In this document: positions 42,423 through 53,783 of the stretch, piece by piece | Layout of the letters: each line of letters starts with the position of its first letter | Numbering within the stretch: position 1 is the first letter of the stretch | Origin: Massilia sp. CF038 | Lineage (GTDB): Bacteria; Pseudomonadota; Gammaproteobacteria; Burkholderiales; Burkholderiaceae_D | Reading direction: 5' to 3' | NCBI RefSeq assembly: GCF_900129765.1 | Contig: NZ_FQWU01000003.1 | Location: 248,001 to 312,000 of the forward strand | Length of the DNA: 64,000 bases | Program-made: the position numbers and the translations under genes | The notes under the pieces: generated by a model | Seen by the model: the letters and a program-made list of their open reading frames with translations, nothing else | What the model was told of the DNA's origin: nothing | Databases searched by the model: none

Positions 42423-43328
42423 ATGAAAACAGAACTGAACGACTTGCATGCATTCCTGGCGGTGGCGCGCGCACGCGGATTTCGGCAGGCCGCGCGCGCT
42501 GGTGATGTCAGTTCATCCCAACTGAGCGAGGCGGTGCGGCGTCTGGAAGCACGGCTGGGGGTGCGGCTGTTGCACCGCACCACGCGCAGTGTCACGCCCA
42601 CCGAAGCGGGCGCAAAATTAATCGATCAGCTGGCGCCGGCACTGGGCGCGGTTGAGGCAGCGCTGGATGCGGCAAGCAGTGTCGGCGAACGCCCGGCTGG
42701 TACGCTGCGCCTGAACGTCCCCGTCAGTGCGGCCAGGCTGGTGTTGCCGTCCATCCTGCCCGGATTTCTGGCTGCCTATCCGCAAATTCAGGTCGACATC
42801 GTGGCGGAGGACCGGTTTGTCGACGTGCTTGAGTCAGGCTGCGATGCCGGCATCCGTTATGACGACCGCCTGGAACAGGACATGATTGCCGTGCCCATCG
42901 GCGCCCGCGTGCAACGCGCGGGTCCCGCCGCGGCGCCGGCTTACCTGGAGCGGCATGGCCGGCCCAGTCATCCGCGCGAGCTGCTGCAGCACGCCTGCCT
43001 GCGTGGCAGGTTTTCTTCGGGAACAATGGTGCCGTGGGACTTTGAACGCGATGGCGAAGTCGTGCACGTCAAGCCGCATGGACCGCTGATCGTGCAAGTG
43101 GGTGGCGCCGCCGACCTGAGCGTAGACATGGCCGTGGCCGGCGTCGGCATCGTGTATCTGTTTGAAGAATGGCTGCGCCCGCATCTGGAGAGCGGCGCAC
43201 TGGAGCCGGTATTGCCCGACTGGTGGCCATCGTTTTCCGGTCCGTTTCTGTACTACTCCGGGCGGCGCCTGGTGCCGCCTCCCCTGCGCGCTTTTATCGA
43301 CTTCATCAAGACGCTGGATCAGCGCTGA
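42423..43328 (+). CDS. LysR family transcriptional regulator
   Basis: 301 residues. The N-terminal winged helix-turn-helix is LHAFLAVARARGFRQAARAG with SQLSEAVRRLEARLGVRLLHRTTRSVTPTEAG (about 7-63). The effector domain has LNVPVSAARLVLPSILPGFLAAYPQIQVDIV and CDAGIRYDD, typical of the AaeR/DsdC-like branch. Likely regulates the divergent aldo/keto reductase. The effector is unknown. The 3' end overlaps the next gene (opposite strand) by 10 bases. Confidence 0.9.
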   Translation: MKTELNDLHAFLAVARARGFRQAARAGDVSSSQLSEAVRRLEARLGVRLLHRTTRSVTPTEAGAKLIDQLAPALGAVEAALDAASSVGERPAGTLRLNVPVSAARLVLPSILPGFLAAYPQIQVDIVAEDRFVDVLESGCDAGIRYDDRLEQDMIAVPIGARVQRAGPAAAPAYLERHGRPSHPRELLQHACLRGRFSSGTMVPWDFERDGEVVHVKPHGPLIVQVGGAADLSVDMAVAGVGIVYLFEEWLRPHLESGALEPVLPDWWPSFSGPFLYYSGRRLVPPPLRAFIDFIKTLDQR

Positions 43329-43864
43329 AGTTCGATGCGGTTGTTGGTATAGGCGTAGCCTTGCGGCGGACCAAACACACGCAGGTTCTCTTTTGAATCC
43401 GCGTTGCCCTGCTCGCGCTTCATGCGCCGCACCAGGGCCGGATCGGTGAGCTCGGTGTTGTCGATGGTGTAGACGTCGCGCCGGACCGAGGCCTTGGCAT
43501 CGTAGCCGCGCTGAATCCAGGTCAGCGTCCGTGTGCTCGGGTTGTAATACAGGCGCATCGGGTCGGTATTCATATCCTGGATGAACAAGCCGCTTTCCTG
43601 CCACTGCGCATAATAATGCTCGCTGCAAACCGCTTTCGGCTCCCGCTTCCACTCGCATGCCAGCAGAATCAGCAAGTGCTTGTCGTCGATCTTTTTGATG
43701 GTAATGCGGCTTTTGCTGAAGCCCCATTTGCTCACCGGGGCCGTGTCCGACGAGACCAGACCGTAATTGCCTTCCAGCGAAACCGGTGGCGTTTGCGCGT
43801 GGGAAATCAGGGAGACAGACAAGGCAGCCAGCGCGGCGGCGATACGGTAGAGGGTTCGTTGCAT
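43319..43864 (-). CDS. Exported hypothetical protein
   Basis: 181 residues with a signal peptide (about 1-23, cut near SHA). The mature part is beta-rich with two Cys (LLACEWK, AVCSEHYY) that could form a disulfide. No family is recognised. It lies alone between the LysR gene (convergent) and the atp terminator, transcribed in the same direction as the atp operon but separated by that terminator. Probably periplasmic. Confidence 0.7.
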   Translation of the reverse strand: MQRTLYRIAAALAALSVSLISHAQTPPVSLEGNYGLVSSDTAPVSKWGFSKSRITIKKIDDKHLLILLACEWKREPKAVCSEHYYAQWQESGLFIQDMNTDPMRLYYNPSTRTLTWIQRGYDAKASVRRDVYTIDNTELTDPALVRRMKREQGNADSKENLRVFGPPQGYAYTNNRIELQR

Positions 43865-43915
43865 GTTTGGTTCAGAGATGGACTAAGATTGCATATTATG
43901 CATCAGCTCGGACAA

Positions 43916-43943
43916 TAAAAAAGGCAGCCGAGGCTGCCTTTTT
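43916..43943 (-). terminator. Rho-independent terminator of the atp operon
   Basis: GGCAGCC (43923-43929) pairs with GGCTGCC (43932-43938) in a tight stem, with seven A on the plus strand before it (T on the minus strand) and five T after it. It works after atpC, 17 bases downstream of the stop, and could act in both directions. Confidence 0.9.
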
Positions 43944-43960
43944 GCTTGCTGCTGTGCTGC

Positions 43961-44383
43961 TTAACGCTTGTGGCGAAGCTTGGCGATGGCCGCCAGTTGC
44001 GCGATCGCGGTGGCCAGTTCTGCTTGCGCAGTGGCGTAGTCGATCTTTGCATCCTTGTTGACCATCGATTCCTCGGCTGCTTTTTTGGCAGCCAATGCTT
44101 TCGCTTCGTCCAGGTCGTGACCGCGGATCGCGGTATCGGCCAGAACCGTCACACCGTGAGGCTGCACTTCAAGGATGCCGCCAGCGACGAAGACCAACTC
44201 TTCGTCCGCCTGGCCAACCACCTTGATGCGCACCGCGCCCGGCTTGATGCGGGTGATCAGCGGAGTGTGGCTGGGATAGATCCCCAGTTCACCCGATTCA
44301 CCCGGCAACGCGACGAATTCGGCTTCGCCCGAAAAGATGCTCTCTTCGGCCGATACCACGTCAACGTGAATAGTGTTTGCCAT
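43961..44383 (-). CDS. atpC: ATP synthase subunit epsilon
   Basis: 140 residues. The F1 epsilon subunit couples gamma rotation to the catalytic head and can inhibit ATP hydrolysis. Marks are [42 protein letters not shown] and [20 protein letters not shown], and the C-terminal helices are present. Last gene of the operon, 21 bases after atpD. Confidence 0.95.
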   Translation of the reverse strand: MANTIHVDVVSAEESIFSGEAEFVALPGESGELGIYPSHTPLITRIKPGAVRIKVVGQADEELVFVAGGILEVQPHGVTVLADTAIRGHDLDEAKALAAKKAAEESMVNKDAKIDYATAQAELATAIAQLAAIAKLRHKR

Positions 44384-44404
44384 AAGTGTCCTATCGGCTC
44401 TTAC

Positions 44405-45826
<1,422 letters not shown>

Positions 45827-45837
45827 TTAAAATCGGG

Positions 45838-46713
45838 TTAGACCGCTGCCGCACCGGCGACGATCTCGGAGAGTTCTTTGGTAATCGCAGCCTGGCGGGT
45901 CTTGTTGTAGACCAGCTTCAGTTCACCGATGACGTTACCGGCGTTGTCGCTTGCCGATTTCATCGCGACCATCCGCGCCGATTGCTCGGACGCGATATTT
46001 TCAGCGACAGCCTGGTAAACCAATGCTTCCACATAGCGCACCAGCAATTCATCGATCACGACTTGCGGTTCCGGCTCGTACAGGTAATCCCAGGCGTGTG
46101 CGCCCTTGTCGCCTTCGAGCTTGTCGGCCGACAGTGGCAGCAGTTGCTGGACCACCGGCTCTTGCTTCATCGTGTTAATGAACTTGGTGTAGCAGATGTA
46201 GACTGCGTCGAGCTTGCCTTCCTGATATTCATCGAGCATGACCTTCACAGGCCCGATCAGTTTGTCCAGGTGCGGGGTGTCACCGATCTGAATCGCATGC
46301 GACACGACCCGGACACCAACCCGATTCATAAAACCCAAACCCTTGTTGCCAATGGCAACCGCTTCAATCTTGTTGCCAGCTGCTTCCAGCTCGCGCGTTT
46401 TTTGCGTCACCATCCGCAGCACGTTGGTATTCATGCCGCCGCACAGACCCTTGTCGGTCGTGACGACGATGAAGCCAACGGCTTTTGCCTGCACGCTCTT
46501 GGCTTGCGCCATGAACGGGTGGGTGTATTCCGGATTCGCAGTAGCCAGATTGGAGGCGATATTCCGAATCTTGTCACTGTAGGGACGGGCGGCGCGCATG
46601 CGATCCTGCGCTTTGCGCATTTTCGATGCGGCGACCATCTCCATCGCCTTGGTGATCTTCTTCGTATTTTCTACGCTCTTGATCTTGCCACGTATCTCTT
46701 TGCCTGATGCCAT
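45838..46713 (-). CDS. atpG: ATP synthase subunit gamma
   Basis: 291 residues. Central rotor shaft of F1: the N-terminal [33 protein letters not shown] and the C-terminal [33 protein letters not shown] coiled coil are both conserved. The middle domain has [10 protein letters not shown]. Gap of 60 bases to atpA. Confidence 0.97.
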   Translation of the reverse strand: MASGKEIRGKIKSVENTKKITKAMEMVAASKMRKAQDRMRAARPYSDKIRNIASNLATANPEYTHPFMAQAKSVQAKAVGFIVVTTDKGLCGGMNTNVLRMVTQKTRELEAAGNKIEAVAIGNKGLGFMNRVGVRVVSHAIQIGDTPHLDKLIGPVKVMLDEYQEGKLDAVYICYTKFINTMKQEPVVQQLLPLSADKLEGDKGAHAWDYLYEPEPQVVIDELLVRYVEALVYQAVAENIASEQSARMVAMKSASDNAGNVIGELKLVYNKTRQAAITKELSEIVAGAAAV

Positions 46714-46773
46714 GAGTCCTTACTCCTTTTGCGCTTTCGAGCGCCGCGGTACAGCGACGGCGCTCTCAGTCAA

Positions 46774-48315
46774 TTAATATGCGCCGGATTTCTTGAAGTC
46801 AGCAATCGCAGCGGACATGGCGGCTTCGCCGTCTTTGTCCAGTGCTTTGGTTTCTTCAATCTTGGACAGCAGGGCAGCTTGCTTGGACTTCATGTAACCA
46901 TGCAGGCCGGCTTCGAACGCCAGTACCTTCTTGATTTCGACGTCGTCGAAGAAGCCCTTGTTCACTGCGAACAGCGACACGGCCATCATCGAGATCGACA
47001 GCGGCGAGTACTGCGACTGCTTGAGCAGTTCGGTCACGCGGGCACCGCGGTCGAGCTGCTTGCGGGTCGATTCGTCCAGGTCGGAAGCGAACTGCGCGAA
47101 CGCAGCCAGTTCACGGTACTGTGCCAAGTCGGTACGGATACCGCCGGACAGGTTTTTGATGACCTTGGTCTGAGCAGCACCACCCACGCGCGATACCGAG
47201 ATACCTGCGTTAATGGCCGGACGCACGCCCGAGTTGAACAGTGCGGTGTCCAGGAAGATCTGGCCGTCGGTAATCGAAATCACGTTGGTCGGCACGAATG
47301 CCGAAACGTCGCCTGCCTGGGTTTCAATAATTGGCAGTGCGGTCAGCGAGCCGGTCTTGCCTTTGACTTCGCCTTTGGTGAACGCTTCGACGTAGTCCGG
47401 GTTCACGCGTGCTGCGCGCTCGAGCAGACGGCTGTGCAGGTAGAACACGTCGCCTGGGTACGCTTCGCGGCCTGGTGGGCGGCGCAGCAGCAGGGAAATC
47501 TGACGGTAAGCAACTGCTTGCTTGGACAAGTCATCGTAGACGATCAGTGCGTCTTCGCCGCGGTCACGGAAGTATTCGCCCATGGCGCAACCGGAGTAAG
47601 CGGAGATGTACTGCATGGCAGCCGATTCGGACGCCGAAGCAGCAACCACAATGGTGTATTCCATCGCGCCGTGCGTCTCGAGCGAGCGCACGATGTTCTT
47701 GATGGTCGATGCTTTTTGACCGATCGCGACGTAGATACAGGTCATGTTCTGACCCTTTTGATTGATGATCGCGTCAATCGCCACAGCCGATTTACCGGTC
47801 TGACGGTCGCCAATGATCAGCTCGCGCTGGCCACGGCCGATTGGTACCATCGAGTCAATCGACTTCAGGCCGGTCTGCATTGGCTGCGACACGGACTGAC
47901 GGGCGATCACGCCTGGGGCGATCTTTTCGATCGGGGTGGTCAGCTTGGCGCCAACTGGACCCTTGCCATCGATTGGCTGACCGAGCGCGTTCACAACGCG
48001 GCCGCGCAGCTCAGGACCGATAGGCACTTCCAGAATGCGGCCGGTGGTCTTCACGGTGTCGCCTTCGGAAATGTGCTCGTAGGCGCCCAGAATCACGGCA
48101 CCGACGGAATCGCGTTCCAGGTTCATTGCCAGACCAAACGTGTTGCCTGGGAATTCCAGCATCTCGCCCTGCATCACGTCCGACAGGCCGTGAATACGGC
48201 AGATACCGTCGGCTACGGAGATAACCGTGCCCTGATTGCGAATGTCAACGGAACCTTCGAGGCCTTGGATACGGCTCTTGATCAGTTCGCTGATTTCAGA
48301 TGAATTAAGTTGCAT
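46774..48315 (-). CDS. atpA: ATP synthase subunit alpha
   Basis: 513 residues, full length. The noncatalytic nucleotide-binding F1 subunit; Walker A is [10 protein letters not shown], with [17 protein letters not shown] (Walker B region) and [14 protein letters not shown]. The N-terminus [16 protein letters not shown] is as expected for proteobacteria. Confidence 0.98.
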   Translation of the reverse strand: MQLNSSEISELIKSRIQGLEGSVDIRNQGTVISVADGICRIHGLSDVMQGEMLEFPGNTFGLAMNLERDSVGAVILGAYEHISEGDTVKTTGRILEVPIGPELRGRVVNALGQPIDGKGPVGAKLTTPIEKIAPGVIARQSVSQPMQTGLKSIDSMVPIGRGQRELIIGDRQTGKSAVAIDAIINQKGQNMTCIYVAIGQKASTIKNIVRSLETHGAMEYTIVVAASASESAAMQYISAYSGCAMGEYFRDRGEDALIVYDDLSKQAVAYRQISLLLRRPPGREAYPGDVFYLHSRLLERAARVNPDYVEAFTKGEVKGKTGSLTALPIIETQAGDVSAFVPTNVISITDGQIFLDTALFNSGVRPAINAGISVSRVGGAAQTKVIKNLSGGIRTDLAQYRELAAFAQFASDLDESTRKQLDRGARVTELLKQSQYSPLSISMMAVSLFAVNKGFFDDVEIKKVLAFEAGLHGYMKSKQAALLSKIEETKALDKDGEAAMSAAIADFKKSGAY

Positions 48316-48378
48316 GCTAACTCCTAATAGTTTCTTGATGCGTAGGGCAAGGGCGCGGTCGGTGTGGCTGCTCGGTCG

Positions 48379-48912
48379 TTACGACGCCAGCGCAACATGC
48401 ATCTGTTGCAGCTTGGCGCGTACCGAGGTATCGAGCACTTCATCACCGACGACAACGCGCACACCACCGATCAGCGCAGGATCCACTGTCACCGTTGGGT
48501 TGAGCTTGCGGCCAAATTTCTTTTCCAGCGAGGCGACCAGGCTAGTAACCTGCTGCGCCGAGATCTCATACGCACTGACGATGCTGGCATCTGCCGCACC
48601 GGCGTCCGCGTTCTTGAGTACCTCGAACTGCTCGCCGATTTCCGGCAGCAGCGCTACGCGGTCGTTCTGGACCAGCATCGCGATCAGGTTGTTCACTTCC
48701 GGGGTCGCAGGCGACTTCAGGAGCGATACCAGGGCGCTGGTCACGTGTTCCGGCGCCACATTCGGGCTGGCAGCGTAAGCGAGCACATCAGGATGGAGAC
48801 CAAGTTGCGCCAGTTCGGACACAACTTCGGACCAGGCTGCCATGTTGCCTTGCTTGGCAACACGGAACAGCGCTTCGGCGTAAGGACGGGCGACGGTTGC
48901 GATTTCGGCCAT
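48379..48912 (-). CDS. atpH: ATP synthase subunit delta
   Basis: 177 residues. The F1 delta subunit of the peripheral stalk; the N-terminus [17 protein letters not shown] and the C-terminal [34 protein letters not shown] are the family marks. Starts 2 bases after the atpF stop. Confidence 0.96.
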   Translation of the reverse strand: MAEIATVARPYAEALFRVAKQGNMAAWSEVVSELAQLGLHPDVLAYAASPNVAPEHVTSALVSLLKSPATPEVNNLIAMLVQNDRVALLPEIGEQFEVLKNADAGAADASIVSAYEISAQQVTSLVASLEKKFGRKLNPTVTVDPALIGGVRVVVGDEVLDTSVRAKLQQMHVALAS

Positions 48913-48914
48913 GA

Positions 48915-49385
48915 TTACAGCTCGGTCGAAAGTTGCGACAGCATGTCGGCGTGAGCCGATGCGTTCACTTCACGCTTGAGGATCTGCTCGGCGCCTTTGA
49001 CAGCCAGACCAGCAACCTGAGCACGCAGTTCGTCGCGCGCGCGCGAGACTTGCGATTCAGCTTCGGCTTTGGCGTTGGCCAGAATGCGCGCAGCTTCGTC
49101 AGCAGCGGTTTTCTTGGCTTCGTCGATGATCATGGCAGCGCGCTTTTCAGCGTCCACGATGCGCTTTTGTCCTTCGTCACGAGCGGTTGCCAGTTCGGCG
49201 TCGACACGCTTCAGTGCTACTTCCAGTTCGGTCTTGCCGCGGTCGGCAGCAGCCAGACCACTCGCGATCCTCTGGGCGCGCTCGTCGAGCGCTTTCATCA
49301 GTGGCGGCCACACGAATTTCATCGTGAAGCCCGCCAGGATGAAGAAGACCACGAACTGTGCAAACAGGGTTGCGTTTAAGTTCAC
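48915..49385 (-). CDS. atpF: ATP synthase subunit b
   Basis: 156 residues. One N-terminal membrane segment ([25 protein letters not shown]) is followed by a long charged coiled coil that forms the peripheral stalk. [12 protein letters not shown] is conserved. Length is typical. Gap of 77 bases to atpE. Confidence 0.97.
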   Translation of the reverse strand: MNLNATLFAQFVVFFILAGFTMKFVWPPLMKALDERAQRIASGLAAADRGKTELEVALKRVDAELATARDEGQKRIVDAEKRAAMIIDEAKKTAADEAARILANAKAEAESQVSRARDELRAQVAGLAVKGAEQILKREVNASAHADMLSQLSTEL

Positions 49386-49462
49386 GGTGTTTTCCTTCTC
49401 ACAAAAACGGATGCCGAACCGCGAGGTTCGGCCATTCTTTAACTACGGCGTGACGCTTGAAT

Positions 49463-49735
<273 letters not shown>

Positions 49736-49801
49736 TCAAAAATCAAAAAAATTACAAACTTTGCTTACAACCACAATCTTTTTCTGTTCGAGCGGTGCCG
49801 A

Positions 49802-50638
49802 TCAGTGGCCTTCATGCGCTTGGCCGATATACACCAGCGTCAGCATCATGAAAATGAACGCCTGCAGGAACACGATCAGGATGTGGAAAATAGCCCAGAT
49901 CGAACCGGCAATCACGTGGCCAACGAAGCCGAACGTGGTAGCCATCGCACCCAACAAAGCGATCAACAGGAACAGCAGTTCGCCAGCAAACATGTTGCCG
50001 AACAGTCGCATGCCGAGCGACACGGTTTTTGCTGCGTACTCGATGATGTTCAACAGCAGGTTGAACGGCGCCATATAGATGCCGAATGGTGCTGCGAACA
50101 ATTCGTGGATCCAGCCGCCGAAGCCCTTGATCTTGATGCTGTAGAAGATCATCAGAGCAAACACGCCCAGGGAGATACCCATGGTGCCGTTCAAGTCGGC
50201 GGTAGGCACGACGCGCTGGTAAGGGAACTTGTCGCCCAGGCCGAGGAAATTGATCAGTGCCGATGGCGCGTCTACTGGCAGGAAGTCCATCGAGTTCATC
50301 AGGGCAACCCAGACAAACACGGTCAATGCCAATGGCGCGATGAAGGTACGGTCGCCGTGGACGATGCCCTTGGCCTGGTTGTCGACCATTTCAACGACCA
50401 TTTCAACGGCAGCCTGGAAACGGCCTGGCACGCCGGAGGTGGCTTTGCGCGCGGCCATCCACATTAGCAGGCAGCCGAGTACGCCACACAGGACCGACCA
50501 AAAGATCGTGTCCATATTGATAATCGAGAAATCGACCACACTTGCTTGGTGGTGATTCGAATAATGACTCAGGTGGTGCTTGATGTACTCTGACGCGGTT
50601 GGTGCGTGCGCCGCTGCGCCTTCAACTGTTGAACTCAT
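49802..50638 (-). CDS. atpB: ATP synthase subunit a
   Basis: 278 residues, five or six membrane helices. Conserved Arg is in [22 protein letters not shown]; also [35 protein letters not shown] and [15 protein letters not shown] at the end. Forms the proton path beside the c-ring. The start is 4 bases after atpI. Confidence 0.97.
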   Translation of the reverse strand: MSSTVEGAAAHAPTASEYIKHHLSHYSNHHQASVVDFSIINMDTIFWSVLCGVLGCLLMWMAARKATSGVPGRFQAAVEMVVEMVDNQAKGIVHGDRTFIAPLALTVFVWVALMNSMDFLPVDAPSALINFLGLGDKFPYQRVVPTADLNGTMGISLGVFALMIFYSIKIKGFGGWIHELFAAPFGIYMAPFNLLLNIIEYAAKTVSLGMRLFGNMFAGELLFLLIALLGAMATTFGFVGHVIAGSIWAIFHILIVFLQAFIFMMLTLVYIGQAHEGH

Positions 50639-50642
50639 AGTA

Positions 50643-50981
50643 TCAGTGCCTAAATAATAGAATAATGTAACTTTTCAGTGCCACGATGAAGCCGCCAATT
50701 AAGGCGAACCAGTTCAAATCGCGGTACAGCGTCGCGGCCGCGCCTATCAGCGCCACCGTCAGTGCAATCTTTATGAATTCCCAGATAAAAAACGAGATCG
50801 GGTCAGCGCCACCAGGCCGCTTCGTGTTGAGGAACAGCCGCCCCGCCATGATCGCGTTCGGCACCACACAACACAGCCCCCCGAATATTGCAGACACCAT
50901 CGCCGCCCAGCCTCCCAGCAGTCCGGCCACCAGGCCAGCGACGACTGTAACGATCAATTGCAGGGAGACTAAGCGCAGCAT
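50643..50981 (-). CDS. atpI: ATP synthase subunit I
   Basis: 112 residues, four hydrophobic segments. AtpI assists assembly of the c-ring and its gene begins most atp operons. [22 protein letters not shown] and [24 protein letters not shown] are the typical parts. ATG 50981 is chosen because MLRLVSLQL is the family N-terminus; an in-frame ATG at 51095 would add 38 non-conserved residues. Confidence 0.85.
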   Translation of the reverse strand: MLRLVSLQLIVTVVAGLVAGLLGGWAAMVSAIFGGLCCVVPNAIMAGRLFLNTKRPGGADPISFFIWEFIKIALTVALIGAAATLYRDLNWFALIGGFIVALKSYIILLFRH

Positions 50982-51047
50982 TTTTTGTTCTTCGCGCCAG
51001 CCATGATGAAAGCTGTTTCGGGTATTGGGATCACGTGAATCAGCGGG

Positions 51048-51077
51048 ATTATAAGGCGATACGCACATATGCGTCAA
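51048..51077 (-). promoter_or_regulatory. Sigma-70 promoter of the atp operon
   Basis: On the minus strand TTGACG (51077-51072) and a perfect TATAAT (51053-51048) are 18 bases apart. A start of transcription about 7 bases further on leaves a leader near 60 bases before the atpI ATG. Confidence 0.75.
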
Positions 51078-51227
51078 ACGTTGCGGCGTCGACAAAGAGA
51101 TTAAATGTGGTGATATGTCACCTTTTTTTCGAGCGTCCGCACTAATTGAGGGCAGTCATCACTGGCAAAGGAATTGTTTCGCATAGGAAACGATTTTCAT
51201 GATGAGAAACGGATGGGCGCGTCACTC

Positions 51228-51315
51228 CACATCGCCCTCGCGGAGGCGGGGGCCTATACCATGTGACCGAAGTCGCTGCCGTGGTATGGGCCCCCGCCTT
51301 CGCGAGGGCGATGTG
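51228..51315. repeat. REP-like palindromic doublet, family A copy 2
   Basis: Two 35-nt arms, 51228-51262 and 51281-51315, are inverted copies with 32 of 35 positions pairing, around an 18-base centre. The right arm shares 28 identical bases with 2344-2371. In copy 1 the GATGTG side of the arms faces the centre; here the ATACCAT side does, so the two doublets are built from the same unit in opposite arrangement. Confidence 0.85.
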
Positions 51316-51334
51316 CTTATTCCGCTGAGGACGA

Positions 51335-52219
51335 TCAGGCGCGTAGTCTTGCTAAAACGCCATCGAGCACATCGAGATCGGCGAAATCGATGATCATCTG
51401 GCCCTTGCCTTTGGCGCCCATCTTGAACAACACCGGCGTGGCCAGTTTGTCGGAAAGCTCTTCTTCCAGGCGCACGATGTCGCCCGACTTCTCTTTTTGA
51501 CGCGCCACCGGCGTGTTGGCCTGCTCTTCCATCGCGCGATTGACCAGCTTTTCCGTTTCACGCACCGACAAACGCTTGGCCACCACCTGATTCGCCAGGC
51601 TGATCTGGCTGGCCGAGTCGACTGCCAGCAGCGCACGGGCATGCCCCATGTCGATGTCGCCGGCCATGAGCATGGTCTGCACCGGTGCCGCCAGGTTCAT
51701 CAGGCGCAGCAGATTCGACACCGCGCTACGCGAACGGCCAACCGCGCTGGCTGCTTGTTCGTGGGTAAAGCTGAAATCGGAAATCAGGCGCTGGATGCCC
51801 TGGGCTTCTTCCAGCGGATTAAGGTCTTCGCGCTGAATGTTCTCGATCAGGGCCATGGCGGCGGCAGCCTGGTCGTCCACATCGCGCACCAGCACCGGAA
51901 TCTGCTCCAGGCCAGCCAGCTGGGCCGCGCGGAAGCGGCGTTCGCCGGCGATGATTTCGTACTTGGTGGCGCCGGTCAGCTTGTCGGTACCGACCGGGCG
52001 CACCAGCACCGGCTGCATGATGCCCTGGGTTTTGATGGATGCGGCCAGTTCGGCCAGCGCGCCTTCGTCCATGCGCGTACGCGGCTGGTATTTACCAGCC
52101 TGCATCTGAGTGACCGGCAGCGAGGACGGGGTGCCCGGGTCAGGCTGGGGCGCATCGCCATCGCCGCCCAGCAGTGCTTCGAGACCGCGGCCGAGGCCCT
52201 TGAGTTTTTTGGTTGCCAT
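51335..52219 (-). CDS. parB: Chromosome partitioning protein ParB
   Basis: 294 residues. The ParB/Spo0J domain has the CTPase/arginine motif GERRFRAAQLAGLEQIP, then MALIENIQREDLNPLEEA and the HTH FTHEQAASAVGRSRSAVSNLLRLM. The C-terminal dimer domain is present. ParB binds parS sites and spreads. Two parS-like sites lie at 55809-55862. The gap to parA is 30 bases. Confidence 0.96.
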   Translation of the reverse strand: MATKKLKGLGRGLEALLGGDGDAPQPDPGTPSSLPVTQMQAGKYQPRTRMDEGALAELAASIKTQGIMQPVLVRPVGTDKLTGATKYEIIAGERRFRAAQLAGLEQIPVLVRDVDDQAAAAMALIENIQREDLNPLEEAQGIQRLISDFSFTHEQAASAVGRSRSAVSNLLRLMNLAAPVQTMLMAGDIDMGHARALLAVDSASQISLANQVVAKRLSVRETEKLVNRAMEEQANTPVARQKEKSGDIVRLEEELSDKLATPVLFKMGAKGKGQMIIDFADLDVLDGVLARLRA

Positions 52220-52249
52220 GATTCGGTAAGTCTTTCTGCGAAATTCTGA

Positions 52250-53020
52250 TTACAGTGTTTTGATGCGTTTGACCATCTCGGCGCCGAAAGCAACGTAGGC
52301 TTGCGCGCCTTTCGAGGTGGGGTCAAAGGTCACACCGGGAATGCCGTAGGACGGCGCTTCGGCCAGGCGCACATTGCGCGGGATGATGGTCTTGAAGACC
52401 TTGTCGCCGAAGTGCTCTTCCAGCTGGGCCGACACTTGCTGCGACAGCGTCATGCGCGGGTCGAACATCACCCGCAACAGGCCGATGATCTTCAGGTCCG
52501 GGTTGAGGTTGGCATGCACTTTCTTGATGGTGTTGACCAGGTCGGACAAGCCTTCCAGCGCGTAGTACTCGCACTGCATCGGGATGATCACGCCATGCGC
52601 GGCGCACAAGCCATTGAGGGTCAGCATCGACAAGGCGGGAGGGCAATCGATCAGAATGAAATCGTACTCCGCATCGACCACGGCCAGCGCATCCTTGAGG
52701 CGGCGTTCGCGATGCTCCAGTTCGACCATCTCGACTTCGGCACCGGCCAGTTCACGGTTGGAAGGCAGCACATCGAACCTGCCTGCTTCCGAACGCTGGC
52801 GCGCGGTGGCCACGTCGGCCTCGCCCAGCAGCACTTCATAGGTGGACGCTTTCAGGCCGGCCTTGTTGATGCCGGCGCCCATGGTCGCGTTGCCCTGCGG
52901 GTCCAGGTCGACCAGCAAGACGCGCTGGTCCAGGCTGGCCAGTCCGGCCGACAGGTTGACAGTGGTGGTGGTCTTGCCGACGCCGCCCTTCTGGTTTGCA
53001 ACGCAAAATATTTTTGCCAT
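52250..53020 (-). CDS. parA: Chromosome partitioning ATPase ParA (Soj type)
   Basis: 256 residues. The deviant Walker A is KGGVGKTTTTVN at the N-terminus; FILIDCPPALSMLTLNGLCAA is the second Walker region; there is no DNA-binding extension, so it is the chromosomal Soj type. ATG 53020 is used because MAKIFCVANQKGGVGK is the standard N-terminus; the extra nine codons upstream are unlikely. Works with ParB and parS to move origins. Confidence 0.97.
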   Translation of the reverse strand: MAKIFCVANQKGGVGKTTTTVNLSAGLASLDQRVLLVDLDPQGNATMGAGINKAGLKASTYEVLLGEADVATARQRSEAGRFDVLPSNRELAGAEVEMVELEHRERRLKDALAVVDAEYDFILIDCPPALSMLTLNGLCAAHGVIIPMQCEYYALEGLSDLVNTIKKVHANLNPDLKIIGLLRVMFDPRMTLSQQVSAQLEEHFGDKVFKTIIPRNVRLAEAPSYGIPGVTFDPTSKGAQAYVAFGAEMVKRIKTL

Positions 53021-53135
53021 GTATCTTCTTAGCGTAGGACGCAACAATAATGATTTATACCGTTTATACTATCAACATCGTTTATTCGATATGTATAGTA
53101 TATCTGGTATAAACCAGGTAAATGGTTTATACGGT
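53021..53135. promoter_or_regulatory. AT-rich repeat region between rsmG and parA
   Basis: The 7-mer TTTATAC occurs at 53054, 53063 and 53126, and its complement GTATAAA at 53107. GTATAAACCA (53107-53116) with TGGTTTATAC (53123-53132) makes a perfect 10-bp stem with a 6-nt loop. No T-tract follows, so it looks more like an operator than a terminator, possibly for autoregulation of parAB. Confidence 0.5.
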
Positions 53136-53783
53136 TTATTCTGATTTCTGGATAAACACGAGGTGACGCTCTGCCTGCAGTCCTGGAACCGTGATAGGCC
53201 GTAATTCGCTCACTTTCCACTCTGCCGGCAGCCTTTCCTGCTCTTCCGGTGGCGCCGTTCCTTTGAGGGCAATAAAACGCCCGCCCTCTGCCAAAACGTG
53301 TCCCGACCAATTGACGAAATCCGACAGATCCGCAAAAGCGCGGGAGGTGACGACATCGAATTTCTGTGGCGGCTGCAGGTCCTGCACCTTCATCGTGTAC
53401 ACGGTGACGTTGGCCAGGCCCAGTTCGGCTTTCACTTGCGTCAAAAATGCGGTCTTCTTGTGTACCGTGTCGATCATCGACACTTTCGTCTGTGGCAGGC
53501 TGATGGCCAGGACCATGCCTGGCAAGCCGCCCCCTGCCCCCACGTCCAGCACGTTGTGCGCGTCTGCGAAGGCGGAAACGGCGGCCAGCGAGTCGAGCAC
53601 ATGGTGCGTCATCATTTGCATGGGATCGCGCACCGAGGTCAGGTTATAGACTGCATTCCATTTGAACAGCAGCGCCAAATAGTCCAGCAGCTGTTCTTGT
53701 TGCTTGTCGTTCAGGTTCAGTTGCAGTTCTTTGATACCGTTGGCCAGGATCTGCGCCAACGCAGGCCGGTCGAAAAACTTCAT
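53136..53783 (-). CDS. rsmG: 16S rRNA (guanine-527-N7)-methyltransferase RsmG
   Basis: 215 residues. The SAM-binding motif is [18 protein letters not shown], with N-terminal [15 protein letters not shown] and C-terminal [15 protein letters not shown]. The enzyme methylates G527 in the 30S subunit; its loss gives low streptomycin resistance in other bacteria. ATG 53783 overlaps the mnmG stop by 4 bases. Confidence 0.96.
   Translation of the reverse strand: MKFFDRPALAQILANGIKELQLNLNDKQQEQLLDYLALLFKWNAVYNLTSVRDPMQMMTHHVLDSLAAVSAFADAHNVLDVGAGGGLPGMVLAISLPQTKVSMIDTVHKKTAFLTQVKAELGLANVTVYTMKVQDLQPPQKFDVVTSRAFADLSDFVNWSGHVLAEGGRFIALKGTAPPEEQERLPAEWKVSELRPITVPGLQAERHLVFIQKSE

Larger units (their letters stand above)
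50982..51334. other. Region between atpI and parB
   Basis: 353 bases without a gene. It holds the atp promoter (51048-51077), the second family-A REP doublet (51228-51315), and an A/T-rich part around 51110-51200 with a near-palindrome ATTGTTTC / GAAACGAT of 7 matching bases of 8. Confidence 0.6.

Noticed and set aside
46729..48303. 524-codon plus-strand frame opposite atpA
   Set aside because: Same reason; there is no conserved motif in this frame.
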